A stretch of DNA of 64,000 nucleotides, taken from Rhizobium sp. WYJ-E13 (GTDB lineage Bacteria; Pseudomonadota; Alphaproteobacteria; Rhizobiales; Rhizobiaceae). Position numbers and translations under genes: made by a program. The DNA lies in contig NZ_CP076854.1 in assembly GCF_018987265.1 (NCBI RefSeq), positions 1,674,001-1,738,000 of the forward strand, given 5' to 3'. Shown here in pieces: positions 17,401-25,423 of this stretch (position 1 is its first letter; every line of letters starts with the position of its first letter). The notes beneath the pieces are model-generated. The model worked only from the letters and a program-made list of their open reading frames with translations, ran no database searches and was not told where the DNA came from.

Positions 17401-19967
17401 AGCTGAAGGTTACGTCGCGTAATGGCGGCGAGCTGATGATCACGGCCGGCACGGAAAACCTGGTTGCCGTGCAGAATGCAACGATGGGTCAGACCGGCGG
17501 CGAGGTCGATATTCCCGTTACCGCCGACTGGGGTGCTGGCGCCTATGTGACCGCGACCCTCTTCCGGCCGGGCGATTCGCTCGACACCCATATGCCGGCG
17601 CGCTCGATCGGCATCAAATGGCTGAAGGTCGATCCGGATGAGCGAGCGCTGCAGGTCAAGATCGATACGCCTGAGAAGATGCTGCCACGCGGGCCGCTTG
17701 ACATCGGCCTGCAGGTTGCCGGCGCTGGCGCCAATGAGGAAGGCTACGTCACGGTTGCCGCCGTCGATGTCGGTATTCTCAATCTCACGCGCTACGAGCC
17801 CCCGAACCCGGAAGACTGGTATTTCGGCCAGCGCCAGCTCGGCCTCGAGATCCGCGACCTCTATGGTCGGCTGATCGACGGCTCGCTGGGCGCGACCGGC
17901 AAGCTGCGTACCGGCGGCGACGGCGGCGCGATCGCATTGCAGGCAAGTCCGCCAACGCAGAAGCTCGTCGCCTTCTTCTCCGGTCCGGTCAAACTCGATG
18001 CCGAAGGCAAGGCGAAGGTCAGCTTCGATATTCCGCAGTTCAACGGAACGGCGCGTGTCATGGCGGTTGCCTGGACGAAGACCGGCGTCGGCCACAGCGC
18101 CAGGGACGTCATCATCCGCGACCCTGTCGTCGTCACGGCAAGCCTGCCGAAATTCCTCGCACCTGGGGATAAGGCCAATCTGCGTCTCGACATTGCCAAT
18201 ACCGATGCACCGGCCGGTGACTACAAGCTGACGCTGAGCGGCAACAGCGCGCTCACCATCGACGGGCCAGCCGAACAGACGTTGAAGCTTCAAGCCGGCG
18301 CCAAGTCCGACCTGACGCTGACGCTCGTCGGCGGCGCGCCGGGCGATGGCAGTGTGGCAATCAACCTGTCGAACGATCAGGGCCTGTCGCTCGACCAAGT
18401 GGTCGATGTGCCGGTGCGGCCGTCGTCGCTGCCGGTCACCGAACGGCGCGTCATCGCGCTCAAACCCGGCAAGAGCCTGACCGTCGACAAGAACCTGTTG
18501 GCCGACAGCGTGCTTCCGGGTGCCTCGGTCGCCGTCAACGTCACCCGCTCTGCCGCCTTCGACATTCCGGCGCTGCTGATGACGCTCGATCGCTATCCAT
18601 TCGGCTGCGCCGAACAGACGACGAGCCGCGCGCTGCCGCTGCTCTATCTGGCCGAAGTCGCCAAGCAGGCCGGTATGGATGAGACCGATGACGACATCCA
18701 CAAACGCGTGCAGGATGCCATCTACAAACTACTCTCCTATCAGGCCTATGCTGGAAGCTTCGGCCTCTGGGGACCGGATTCCGGCGATCTCTGGCTCGAT
18801 TCCTACGTCACCGACTTCCTGACGCGGGCACGCGAGCAGAAATACGACGTGCCGGATCGCGCCCTGGTGCAGGCGCTGGAAAACCTCCAGAATTCGCTCT
18901 CCTATACGACGGACGTGAAAGGCAAGGGCGACGAAATCGCCTACGCCCTCTACGTGCTCGCCCGCAACAAGAAGGCAGCCGTCAGCGACCTGCGCTACTA
19001 TGCCGACACGATGATCAACGACTTCCCGACACCGCTTGCCAAGGCGCATATCGCTGCGGCACTGGCGCTCTATGGCGATGCGACCCGCTCGAAGAACATC
19101 TTTGTCGATGCGCTGCAGATGTCGAAACAGTCGATGGTGACCCGCGTGAACTTCTCGCGCACCGATTATGGCTCGGTGCTGCGTGATGGCGCAGCGATCC
19201 TGGCGCTTGCCGCCGAAAGCAGGCCGGTTCCGCCCGTCATTCCGGAACTTGCCAAGGCGGTCGCTCGGGAATGGGATCGCAGCAAATATACGAGCACCCA
19301 GGAACAGGCCTGGATGCTCTTGGCAGCGCGTGCCCTGCAGAACGGCGACGACGATCTGAAGATCAACGTCAATGGCGCTGAGCGAACCGGCGCCTATATG
19401 GCAAAGATGACGGGTGACGCGCTGATCGACCATCCGCTGACATTGACGAGTGCGACGAGCGATACGGTTTCGGCCGTCCTCACGACGGTCGCCGCCCCCG
19501 TCAAGCCGCTGCCGGCCGGTGGCAACGGCTTTACCATCGAGCGGAGCTATTACACGCTCGACGGCGAGGAGGCCAATGTCAGCGAGGCACAGCAGAACGA
19601 GCGTTATGTCGTCGTGCTGCATGTAACAGAGCAGAACGACTGGGCCTCGCGCATCGTCATCACCGACCTGCTGCCGGCCGGCTTCGAGATCGACAATCCG
19701 AGCCTCGTCGACAGCGCCCAGATGACGAATTTCGACTGGGTCGGCGAAATGTCCGCCGCCCATACGGAATTCCGCTACGACCGTTTCGTTGCCGCCTTCA
19801 ACCGCGATGAGAATTCCGCGCGCGACTTCAACGTCGCCTATGTGGTGCGCGCCGTCACCCCCGGCGTCTACGATCATCCGGCAGCGACGGTCGAGGACAT
19901 GTATCGCGCCGATCTGTCCGCCCGCACGGCGACCGGCAAGATGGAGGTCGTTGCGGCTCAACAATGA
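14487..19967 (+). CDS. Alpha-2-macroglobulin family protein with PAN domain
   Basis: This 1826-residue exported protein begins with a signal peptide (cut near AFSA-DAK). A cysteine-rich PAN/Apple-like segment follows (about 35-85, CKAACIGDKSC). Long bait-region and macroglobulin domains lead to the thioester motif GCAEQ with Cys about residue 1374. Bacterial alpha-2-macroglobulins trap proteases that enter the periplasm: cleavage of the bait releases the thioester, which binds the attacker. The gene overlaps pbpC by 4 bases (ATGA), the classic pairing of a macroglobulin with a peptidoglycan synthase that repairs breaches. Length fits the large subgroup that includes YfhM. Confidence 0.93.
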   Translation: MSARSFFAFSVLAVSMIFAGPPAFSADAKRDIVTVKDADYFGFDLRTEQNISLDQCKAACIGDKSCKAFTYNPKVKWCFLKSDFKTMNAAPGAIAGRIVETTAAATPKEPDIGAAPRLPFLSDDLVQQARDFRNDLTLTDDQQGQGVDSLTAGARLDLTGGNLADALKAFHGALSITPDDGDLWIETARAATSLGAPDSGIFGQAVIDALNGYQLTRTTNKRADALAVLAKALEKNANYRDALNSYKASLALVSARDVQADYLQLKQTQGFRITEHTVDADSATPRACVTFSEALVKTVDYTPFVTLNGAAPKALEAKDKQICVEGLTHGETYKIGFRTGLPSSVDEVLEAPVTIDVYIKDRSQVVRFTGDSFVLPSTARRGVPIVSVNMASANLKLYRIGDRGIAPLLTSSQFLTQLDGYSAQNIQDQSGELVWQGSIEIANELNKDVVTSFPVDEALPERKPGIYVLVATPPTGPVQDWDSQATQWFLVSDIGITTYAGTDGLNVFARSLASAKPMAGVELQLLAKNNEVLGTATTDQNGRATFTAGLMRGTAALTPAVITARNGTSDYVFLDMTRAGFDLSDRGVTGRAAPGAIDVLPWTERGIYRAGETVHAAALARDTDGKVIENLPLTFIFSRPDGVEDRRIVSQTSNLGGYQVDLQTQENAMRGTWTMNVYTDPKGSAIATKTFLVDDFVPDRTDMEIKTVSKEIGTDTAATITISGKYLYGAPAAALTIEGDVVVKPTRENAAYPGYQFGLADEEASEDSRQPIDGLPELDENGEASTDLTIGELPATTQLLNATVYLRMQEPGGRAIERSLDIPVKADQAAIGIKPEFDGDLPENALANFTVIGLDTQGQKQEMTGLRWKFYKLRRDYQWYREGTAWKYEPTYTPEEVASGSVDATAENGGKIQAPVEWGRYRLEVESTDPDGPASSVEFDAGWFVASTSTETPDGLEIALDKDSYHVGETAKLKVTSRNGGELMITAGTENLVAVQNATMGQTGGEVDIPVTADWGAGAYVTATLFRPGDSLDTHMPARSIGIKWLKVDPDERALQVKIDTPEKMLPRGPLDIGLQVAGAGANEEGYVTVAAVDVGILNLTRYEPPNPEDWYFGQRQLGLEIRDLYGRLIDGSLGATGKLRTGGDGGAIALQASPPTQKLVAFFSGPVKLDAEGKAKVSFDIPQFNGTARVMAVAWTKTGVGHSARDVIIRDPVVVTASLPKFLAPGDKANLRLDIANTDAPAGDYKLTLSGNSALTIDGPAEQTLKLQAGAKSDLTLTLVGGAPGDGSVAINLSNDQGLSLDQVVDVPVRPSSLPVTERRVIALKPGKSLTVDKNLLADSVLPGASVAVNVTRSAAFDIPALLMTLDRYPFGCAEQTTSRALPLLYLAEVAKQAGMDETDDDIHKRVQDAIYKLLSYQAYAGSFGLWGPDSGDLWLDSYVTDFLTRAREQKYDVPDRALVQALENLQNSLSYTTDVKGKGDEIAYALYVLARNKKAAVSDLRYYADTMINDFPTPLAKAHIAAALALYGDATRSKNIFVDALQMSKQSMVTRVNFSRTDYGSVLRDGAAILALAAESRPVPPVIPELAKAVAREWDRSKYTSTQEQAWMLLAARALQNGDDDLKINVNGAERTGAYMAKMTGDALIDHPLTLTSATSDTVSAVLTTVAAPVKPLPAGGNGFTIERSYYTLDGEEANVSEAQQNERYVVVLHVTEQNDWASRIVITDLLPAGFEIDNPSLVDSAQMTNFDWVGEMSAAHTEFRYDRFVAAFNRDENSARDFNVAYVVRAVTPGVYDHPAATVEDMYRADLSARTATGKMEVVAAQQ

Positions 19968-22045
19968 GGCGGTGGCATAAATTTGCGATCGGGACTGCGG
20001 CCGGCATTTTCATTGCCGGCGCAGGGCTTTTTGCGCTCGATGCCGCCGATCGGGCCTTTCCCCCGCCACTTAAACAGGCAGTCGCCGTCTCACCCGAAGT
20101 GCTTGATGCCGACGGGCAATTGCTGCGCGCCTTTGCAACGCCGCAGGGGCGCTGGCGACTGAAGACACGCGTTTCTGACGTTGATCCGCAATTCATCCGC
20201 ATGCTGATTGCCTATGAGGATCAGCGCTTTTACGCGCATTCCGGCATCGATGTCTGGGCGCTCGGGCGCGCCGCACTGCAATTCGTCAGCAACGGCCGCA
20301 TCGTATCCGGTGCCTCTACGCTCTCCATGCAGGTGGCAAGGCTGATCGAGCCGCGCGAGGGCCGGTCGCTTTCGGCAAAACTCCTGCAGGTCGTGCGCGC
20401 CGTGCAGATCGAACGGCGGCTTTCGAAGGAAGAGATCCTCGATCTCTATCTCACCCATGCGCCCTATGGCGGCAATCTGGAAGGCGTGCGCGCCGCAAGC
20501 CTTGCCTATTTCGGCAAGGAGCCGAAGCGGCTGACGGTGGCGGAAGCTGCCCTCTTGGTCGCGCTGCCGCAATTGCCCGAAAGGCGTCGGCCGGACCGAA
20601 ACCTGAAGGCCGCCGAAGCGGCGCGCAAGCGCGTGCTCGACCGTATTGCCGTGGCCGAAGTGGTGGGCGACGGCGAGGCAGAACGCGCCGAAGGGGTTGC
20701 AATCCCAGCCCGCCGGCTGCAGCTTCCAGCCCTTGCCGCCCATGTCGCGGAAGCCGCGCTCCGCAAGGACCCGAAGGTGGTCCAGCATCAGACGACCCTG
20801 AAGAAGCAGGTCCAGGCCGGTCTTGAATCCGTCGCGCGCGCCGCGACGCTGAAGCTCGGGCCGAAGCTGTCGCTCGCCATGGTGATGGCGGATGCCGAAA
20901 CCGGCGAGATCGTCGGCGAGGTGGGATCGGCCGACTATTTCGATGCCAGCCGCTCCGGCTGGATCGACATGACGCGTATCAACCGCTCACCCGGCTCGAC
21001 ACTCAAACCCTTCATCTACGGCCTTGCCTTCGAACAGGGGCTCGTCAGCCAGGAAACGATCATCGAGGATCGGCCGGCGGATTTCTTCGGCTACCGGCCG
21101 CGCAATTTCGATATGAGCTATCAGGGTGACGTGACCGTGCGCGAGGCCCTGCAGCTCTCCCTCAACGTGCCGGCCGTCAAGCTGCTCGATGCGGTCGGCC
21201 CGTCGCGGCTAATGGTGCGTTTCCGTCGCGCCGATGTTCGTCCGGTCCTGCCGCCGAACGAGACGCCGGGCTTGGCGATCGGCCTTGGCGGCGTCGGCAT
21301 CACGCTGAAGGATCTGGTTCAGCTTTATACGGCTCTTGCCAATCGCGGCCAGCCGGTCAGGATCGGCGATGGCGTGACGAACATGCCCGGCAAGCTCAAT
21401 GGAGAGCCCTTGCTGGAGCCGGTCGCTGTCTGGAATATCGCCGACATACTCTCGGGCGTCATACCGCCGGCGGGTGCGCCGCAGCGCGGCATCGCCTACA
21501 AGACCGGTACGAGCTATGGCTATCGCGATGCCTGGTCGGTCGGTTATGACGGACGCTATGTGCTTGGTGTCTGGGTCGGACGGCCGGATAACAGCGCCGT
21601 ACCCGGTTTGACGGGTTATGGCACGGCTGCACCCATCCTCTTCGAGGCGCTTGCGAAATCCGGCATCGCCACGACACCGCTGCCGCGCCCGCCGGCAGGC
21701 GCCGTGCGCATCGCCCAGACCGATCTGCCGATCAGCCAGCGCCGTTTTGCCGTCAATGCCAACGGGCTGCTGGTCACGTCCGGCCGCGAGCCGTCACCCC
21801 AGATCGTCTATCCGCCGGAGGGCGCTCATGTCGATCTTGGAGCAAAGGTAGGTGATCTTTCGCCGCTGATGCTCAAACTGCAGGGCGGCCGCGCGCCTTT
21901 CCGCTGGCTTGCCAACGGCAAGCCGCTGCCCGAACTTTCCCGCCGGCGCACGCAAAGCTGGATGCCTGATGGCGGCGGGTATTCCAAGCTGACGGTGATC
22001 GATTCCATGGGCCGGGCGGCAAGCGTCGGCGTCTTCGTCGACTGA
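19964..22045 (+). CDS. pbpC: Penicillin-binding protein 1C
   Basis: The 693-residue bifunctional enzyme has an N-terminal membrane anchor, a glycosyltransferase domain with the catalytic Glu in YEDQRFYAHSG (Glu85), a transpeptidase domain with SPGSTLKPF (Ser345, Lys348), SLN and KTGTS motifs, and a C-terminal PBP1C-type beta domain. It polymerises and cross-links peptidoglycan at the periplasmic face. It is translationally coupled to the macroglobulin gene by an ATGA overlap, which supports a joint role in envelope defence. It is a little shorter than the E. coli enzyme, but all key motifs are present. Confidence 0.95.
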   Translation: MRRWHKFAIGTAAGIFIAGAGLFALDAADRAFPPPLKQAVAVSPEVLDADGQLLRAFATPQGRWRLKTRVSDVDPQFIRMLIAYEDQRFYAHSGIDVWALGRAALQFVSNGRIVSGASTLSMQVARLIEPREGRSLSAKLLQVVRAVQIERRLSKEEILDLYLTHAPYGGNLEGVRAASLAYFGKEPKRLTVAEAALLVALPQLPERRRPDRNLKAAEAARKRVLDRIAVAEVVGDGEAERAEGVAIPARRLQLPALAAHVAEAALRKDPKVVQHQTTLKKQVQAGLESVARAATLKLGPKLSLAMVMADAETGEIVGEVGSADYFDASRSGWIDMTRINRSPGSTLKPFIYGLAFEQGLVSQETIIEDRPADFFGYRPRNFDMSYQGDVTVREALQLSLNVPAVKLLDAVGPSRLMVRFRRADVRPVLPPNETPGLAIGLGGVGITLKDLVQLYTALANRGQPVRIGDGVTNMPGKLNGEPLLEPVAVWNIADILSGVIPPAGAPQRGIAYKTGTSYGYRDAWSVGYDGRYVLGVWVGRPDNSAVPGLTGYGTAAPILFEALAKSGIATTPLPRPPAGAVRIAQTDLPISQRRFAVNANGLLVTSGREPSPQIVYPPEGAHVDLGAKVGDLSPLMLKLQGGRAPFRWLANGKPLPELSRRRTQSWMPDGGGYSKLTVIDSMGRAASVGVFVD

Positions 22046-22047
22046 CG

Positions 22048-22072
22048 GGAACAAAAACCCTTCACAACCGTT
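22048..22072 (+). promoter_or_regulatory. EcfG-type promoter upstream of treY
   Basis: GGAAC, 16 bases, CGTT begins 3 bases after the pbpC stop codon. It is a perfect general-stress promoter pattern, about 37 bases before the treY start codon, which implies a leader of about 30 nt. Confidence 0.75.
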
Positions 22073-22108
22073 GGAAGATGTCCCCTCCAAACGGCAAAAA
22101 CGAACCCC

Positions 22109-24724
22109 ATGACGCTTCCCTCCGCGACCTACCGGGTCCAGTTCCGCAACGGCATGACCTTCGATCGTGCCTGCGGGCTTGTCCCCTATTTGAAGTCGCT
22201 CGGCATCAGCCACCTCTACGCCTCGCCGGTCTTCACCGCCACGACGGGCTCGACCCACGGTTACGACGTAACCAACGCCAATGAGATCGATCCGGAACTT
22301 GGAGGAAGGGCGGGCTTCGATCGCCTGACGGAGGCGCTGTCAGAAGCGGGCATGGGCCTGATCCTCGACATCGTGCCGAACCATATGGCTGCTTCGCTGG
22401 AGAATGCCTGGTGGCGGAGCGTCCTGGAATTCGGCAAACACAGCCCGTTTGCAGGCCATTTCGATATAGACTGGAGCGAACGGCTGACCCTGCCCCAGCT
22501 GGGGAAGAGTTTCGATGAAAGTGTCGCTGCGGGTGAACTGACGATCACGGTCGATGAGGCGCATGGCAATCTGGCGATCGGCTATTACGACGCCCTCTTT
22601 CCGCTGAGCATGGAAAGCTACGCAGCGCTCTCGACGGAGCTGGATGATCCTGTTCTCGCCGGGATGGCCGAACTGGCAGGCTCCATCGGTGGCGATGACC
22701 TGCATCGAGGGCTGCGTGACATGATCTTCGAGGCCGGCGATCTCACAAGCCTGAGCAGAAAGCTTGCGGAGCTTTCAAAGGATCATGCCTTTATGACGCG
22801 GCTGCACGGGATACAGCACTGGCAGCTTCAGCGCTGGCAGGAGGCTTCGGAGCATCTGAGCTATCGGCGGTTTTTCGAGGTGACGGGGCTGGTCGGCCTC
22901 AGGGTCGAGGATATCAGGGTCTTCGAAGAGAGCCACCGGCTGGTTCTCGATCTCGTGCGCCAAGGCCAGGTGCAGGGCCTGCGCATCGACCATATCGACG
23001 GGCTGGCGGAACCGAAAGCCTACCTCGACCGGCTGCGGGAAGCAGTCGGCGCGGACACCTATATCGTCGTCGAAAAAATTCTTGGCCCCGGCGAAGAACT
23101 GCCGGCCGACTGGCCGATACAGGGAACGACGGGCTACGAGTTCATTGCCGCCTTGAGCGCGCTTTTCGTGGAAGGCAATGGCTTACAGAAGCTCGATGAA
23201 GCCTATCGCCAGCTGGCGGGTGGCAATGGCGATTTCGAACCCGGGCGACGGACGGCCAAGCGATTGATGGTCGAGCGGAATTTCGCCGGAGAGGCGGCTC
23301 GCCTTGCCCACATTGCAGGCGGCCTCTTGCCCGAACTGTCGACCAGGGAAATCACCGAGGCGATCCGCGAGCTTCTGATCGCCTTTCCCGTCTACCGCAC
23401 CTATGGAGCCGATGGCCGGCTCGATGGCCGGGATGCGGATCTGCTGAAAAGAACCGAGTTGGCGGCCGCCGGATATCTGGACCATGCGCAGCCGCTGCAA
23501 AGCATCGCGGCCATCCTTGAGGGCAAGGTCGACAAGGAGGCGGCTCGCGAATTCCGCCTCCGTTTCCAGCAGCTCTCCGGCCCTGTCATGGCCAAGGCAA
23601 TGGAGGATACGCTTTTCTATCGCTACAACCGGCTGCTGGCGGCAAACGAGGTCGGCGGCGAGCCGGATCATGTGCCCGGCGGCATCGAAGCGTTTCACCA
23701 ACTCATGCAGAATCGGGCGCGCTCCCAGCCCTCGGGTCTATCGGCAACATCGACGCATGACACGAAGCGCGGCGAGGATGCGCGGGCTCGGCTTTATACT
23801 GTGAGCGAAGGCGCCGACGTCTTTGCCAACGCCGTCGAACATTGGCGCAGACTGAACGAAGGTCACCGTATCGAGCTGCCGGACGGTTCAGCACCCGAGC
23901 CCAATCTGGAATGGATGCTCTATCAGGCGCTTGCCGGCGCCTGGCCTGAGGATTTCGACCGCCGCCATGCGGATGCGCTGCGCGAGCGTTTCATCGCCTA
24001 TGCGGAAAAGGCCATTCGCGAAGCCAAGCTGCGCACCGATTGGACGAGGCCGAACAATGACTATGAGGAGGCGGTCCGTGCCTATGCGGCAGCACTCGTG
24101 TCACCCGACAACGACGCCTTCACCGAGGATTTCGCCCGCGTCCTGCAGCCCTTCATCGAGGCCGGTTACGTCAACAGCCTGTCGCAGACATTGATCAAGC
24201 TGACGGCACCGGGCATTCCGGATATCTATCAAGGGGCCGAAGGTTTCGATTTCAGTTTCGTCGACCCCGACAACAGGCGGCCGCCAGATTTCGAGACACT
24301 CGCAGGCTGGCTTGCCGAGGGTGGTCCGCTGGCAAGATTGCAGGCGGCGGCGCTGAAACAGCGCGTCATCCAGATCGGCCTGGGACTCCGGCTCGATCAC
24401 GGCCGGCTTTTCACCGAGGGCGAATATCTGCCGCTTGCCGTCAGCGGTATCAGAAGCGGCCATGTCGTCGCCTTTGCCCGCCTGCACCATAACGACTTTG
24501 CTATCACCGTCGTGCCAAGACTGATGTTCGGCTGGCTCGATCCCGGCGTGCTCTTTGCCGGGCCGGAATTCTGGGAGGATACGGCAATATCCGTGCCTTC
24601 ACCGCTTCACGGTCTCAAGGCAGATCTCCTGACCGGCAAGATGGTGGAGCCGGGAACGAAGATCGCGCTTGCCACCCTTCTCGGAGACCAGCCGGCGGCC
24701 CTGATCGTGCCGGCCTGGCGGTAA
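22109..24724 (+). CDS. treY: Maltooligosyl trehalose synthase
   Basis: The 871-residue GH13 enzyme converts the reducing end of malto-oligosaccharides to a trehalose linkage, after which TreZ releases trehalose. Visible motifs are DIVPNHMA (about 86-93), the nucleophile region GLRIDHIDGL, the acid/base region VVEKIL and the TSTHDTKRGEDARARL stretch characteristic of TreY. Length matches the family. treZ and glgX are not nearby, so the partner genes must be elsewhere. An EcfG-type promoter in the 63-base gap after pbpC suggests stress control independent of the upstream operon, consistent with trehalose as a desiccation and osmotic protectant in rhizobia. No strong ribosome site is visible before the ATG. 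Confidence 0.93.
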   Translation: MTLPSATYRVQFRNGMTFDRACGLVPYLKSLGISHLYASPVFTATTGSTHGYDVTNANEIDPELGGRAGFDRLTEALSEAGMGLILDIVPNHMAASLENAWWRSVLEFGKHSPFAGHFDIDWSERLTLPQLGKSFDESVAAGELTITVDEAHGNLAIGYYDALFPLSMESYAALSTELDDPVLAGMAELAGSIGGDDLHRGLRDMIFEAGDLTSLSRKLAELSKDHAFMTRLHGIQHWQLQRWQEASEHLSYRRFFEVTGLVGLRVEDIRVFEESHRLVLDLVRQGQVQGLRIDHIDGLAEPKAYLDRLREAVGADTYIVVEKILGPGEELPADWPIQGTTGYEFIAALSALFVEGNGLQKLDEAYRQLAGGNGDFEPGRRTAKRLMVERNFAGEAARLAHIAGGLLPELSTREITEAIRELLIAFPVYRTYGADGRLDGRDADLLKRTELAAAGYLDHAQPLQSIAAILEGKVDKEAAREFRLRFQQLSGPVMAKAMEDTLFYRYNRLLAANEVGGEPDHVPGGIEAFHQLMQNRARSQPSGLSATSTHDTKRGEDARARLYTVSEGADVFANAVEHWRRLNEGHRIELPDGSAPEPNLEWMLYQALAGAWPEDFDRRHADALRERFIAYAEKAIREAKLRTDWTRPNNDYEEAVRAYAAALVSPDNDAFTEDFARVLQPFIEAGYVNSLSQTLIKLTAPGIPDIYQGAEGFDFSFVDPDNRRPPDFETLAGWLAEGGPLARLQAAALKQRVIQIGLGLRLDHGRLFTEGEYLPLAVSGIRSGHVVAFARLHHNDFAITVVPRLMFGWLDPGVLFAGPEFWEDTAISVPSPLHGLKADLLTGKMVEPGTKIALATLLGDQPAALIVPAWR

Positions 24725-24813
24725 CCTTGAAAAAATCCGGAATTATGTCGCTACTGCCTCCAAATCTAAATCTGCAACGCAGGAGCACTGTCCCTGCAGT
24801 CACAGTCCAAACA

Positions 24814-25170
24814 TTACTTCCGACGTGCGGCGGCTCGGCTCAACGCAGTAGCTTCTTCCAATAAGTCAATCTCGCTGCCTGCATGCTCCCGTCCCCCGAA
24901 CCGGTGCTCGGCTGCAAGGTCGTTGGTTGCCTTTTCAAGGCGTACCCTTGCCACCGCTGCCATCATCTCGCGGCCAAGTCTGATAATCGTTTCCTGATCG
25001 TTTTGCGCGTTCAATTCGAGCAGGAAATCCCGCACTCCCTTCGGAAGTCCAACGAATACGGTAATTGCGCTGGATACCGCATTCGATACGGATCTGTTCT
25101 CCATCGAAGCCATCATCTTCAACTTCGTGGCTGTCTTGCCATCGACGTTCGCCGAAACCGTAGACGACAT
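24814..25170 (-). CDS. Ribbon-helix-helix-like hypothetical protein
   Basis: The 118-residue protein begins with a stretch (about residues 3-40) that resembles a ribbon-helix-helix DNA-binding fold: a short beta strand (TVSANVD) then two helices with the NRSVSNAVSSAI pattern common in CopG/antitoxin-type proteins. The rest is charged and helical with no motif I recognise. AGGAG lies 6 bases before the ATG. It stands alone between treY and the copper ATPase gene with no toxin-like partner, so calling it an antitoxin is not justified; a small transcription regulator is possible. Confidence 0.6.
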   Translation of the reverse strand: MSSTVSANVDGKTATKLKMMASMENRSVSNAVSSAITVFVGLPKGVRDFLLELNAQNDQETIIRLGREMMAAVARVRLEKATNDLAAEHRFGGREHAGSEIDLLEEATALSRAAARRK

Positions 25171-25352
25171 GGTACACTCCTATGGAAATACCTCATTCCT
25201 ATATGCTCTGAAAGGCGACCATTTACAACTTACGCCATCCCGGTCATCGAAGACGGCCGCCACTTCAGACATACTCAAGTGAGACTGAAAACCTACTCCT
25301 TGATGCCAGTTGGTGCCTAATTCCGTAAAAATCCACGACGTAAAAAAAGCTG

Positions 25353-25383
25353 TTGACATTCCAGTTGCTGGAAGGTTCATAAA
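25353..25383 (+). promoter_or_regulatory. CueR-type copper promoter/operator
   Basis: TTGACA and CATAAA are separated by 19 bases that contain the inverted repeat TTCCAG-TTG-CTGGAA. This long spacer with the palindrome inside it is the hallmark of MerR-family (CueR/HmrR) promoters and closely resembles the E. coli copA promoter. Transcription would start near 25,391, which rules out upstream start codons for the ATPase. Confidence 0.88.
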
Positions 25384-25423
25384 GCTGTCCGGATGCCAGA
25401 AGGGCATGAAAGGCGAAAGCATT

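Noticed and set aside
16398..18701. Minus-strand open frame of 767 codons inside the macroglobulin gene
   Set aside because: It is antisense to a well-supported gene with signal peptide and thioester motif, and its product is low-complexity Arg/Asp/Gly-rich.
25310..25423. N-terminal extension of the copper ATPase from an ATG at 25310
   Set aside because: The CueR-type promoter lies inside it, so the induced transcript cannot contain that start.
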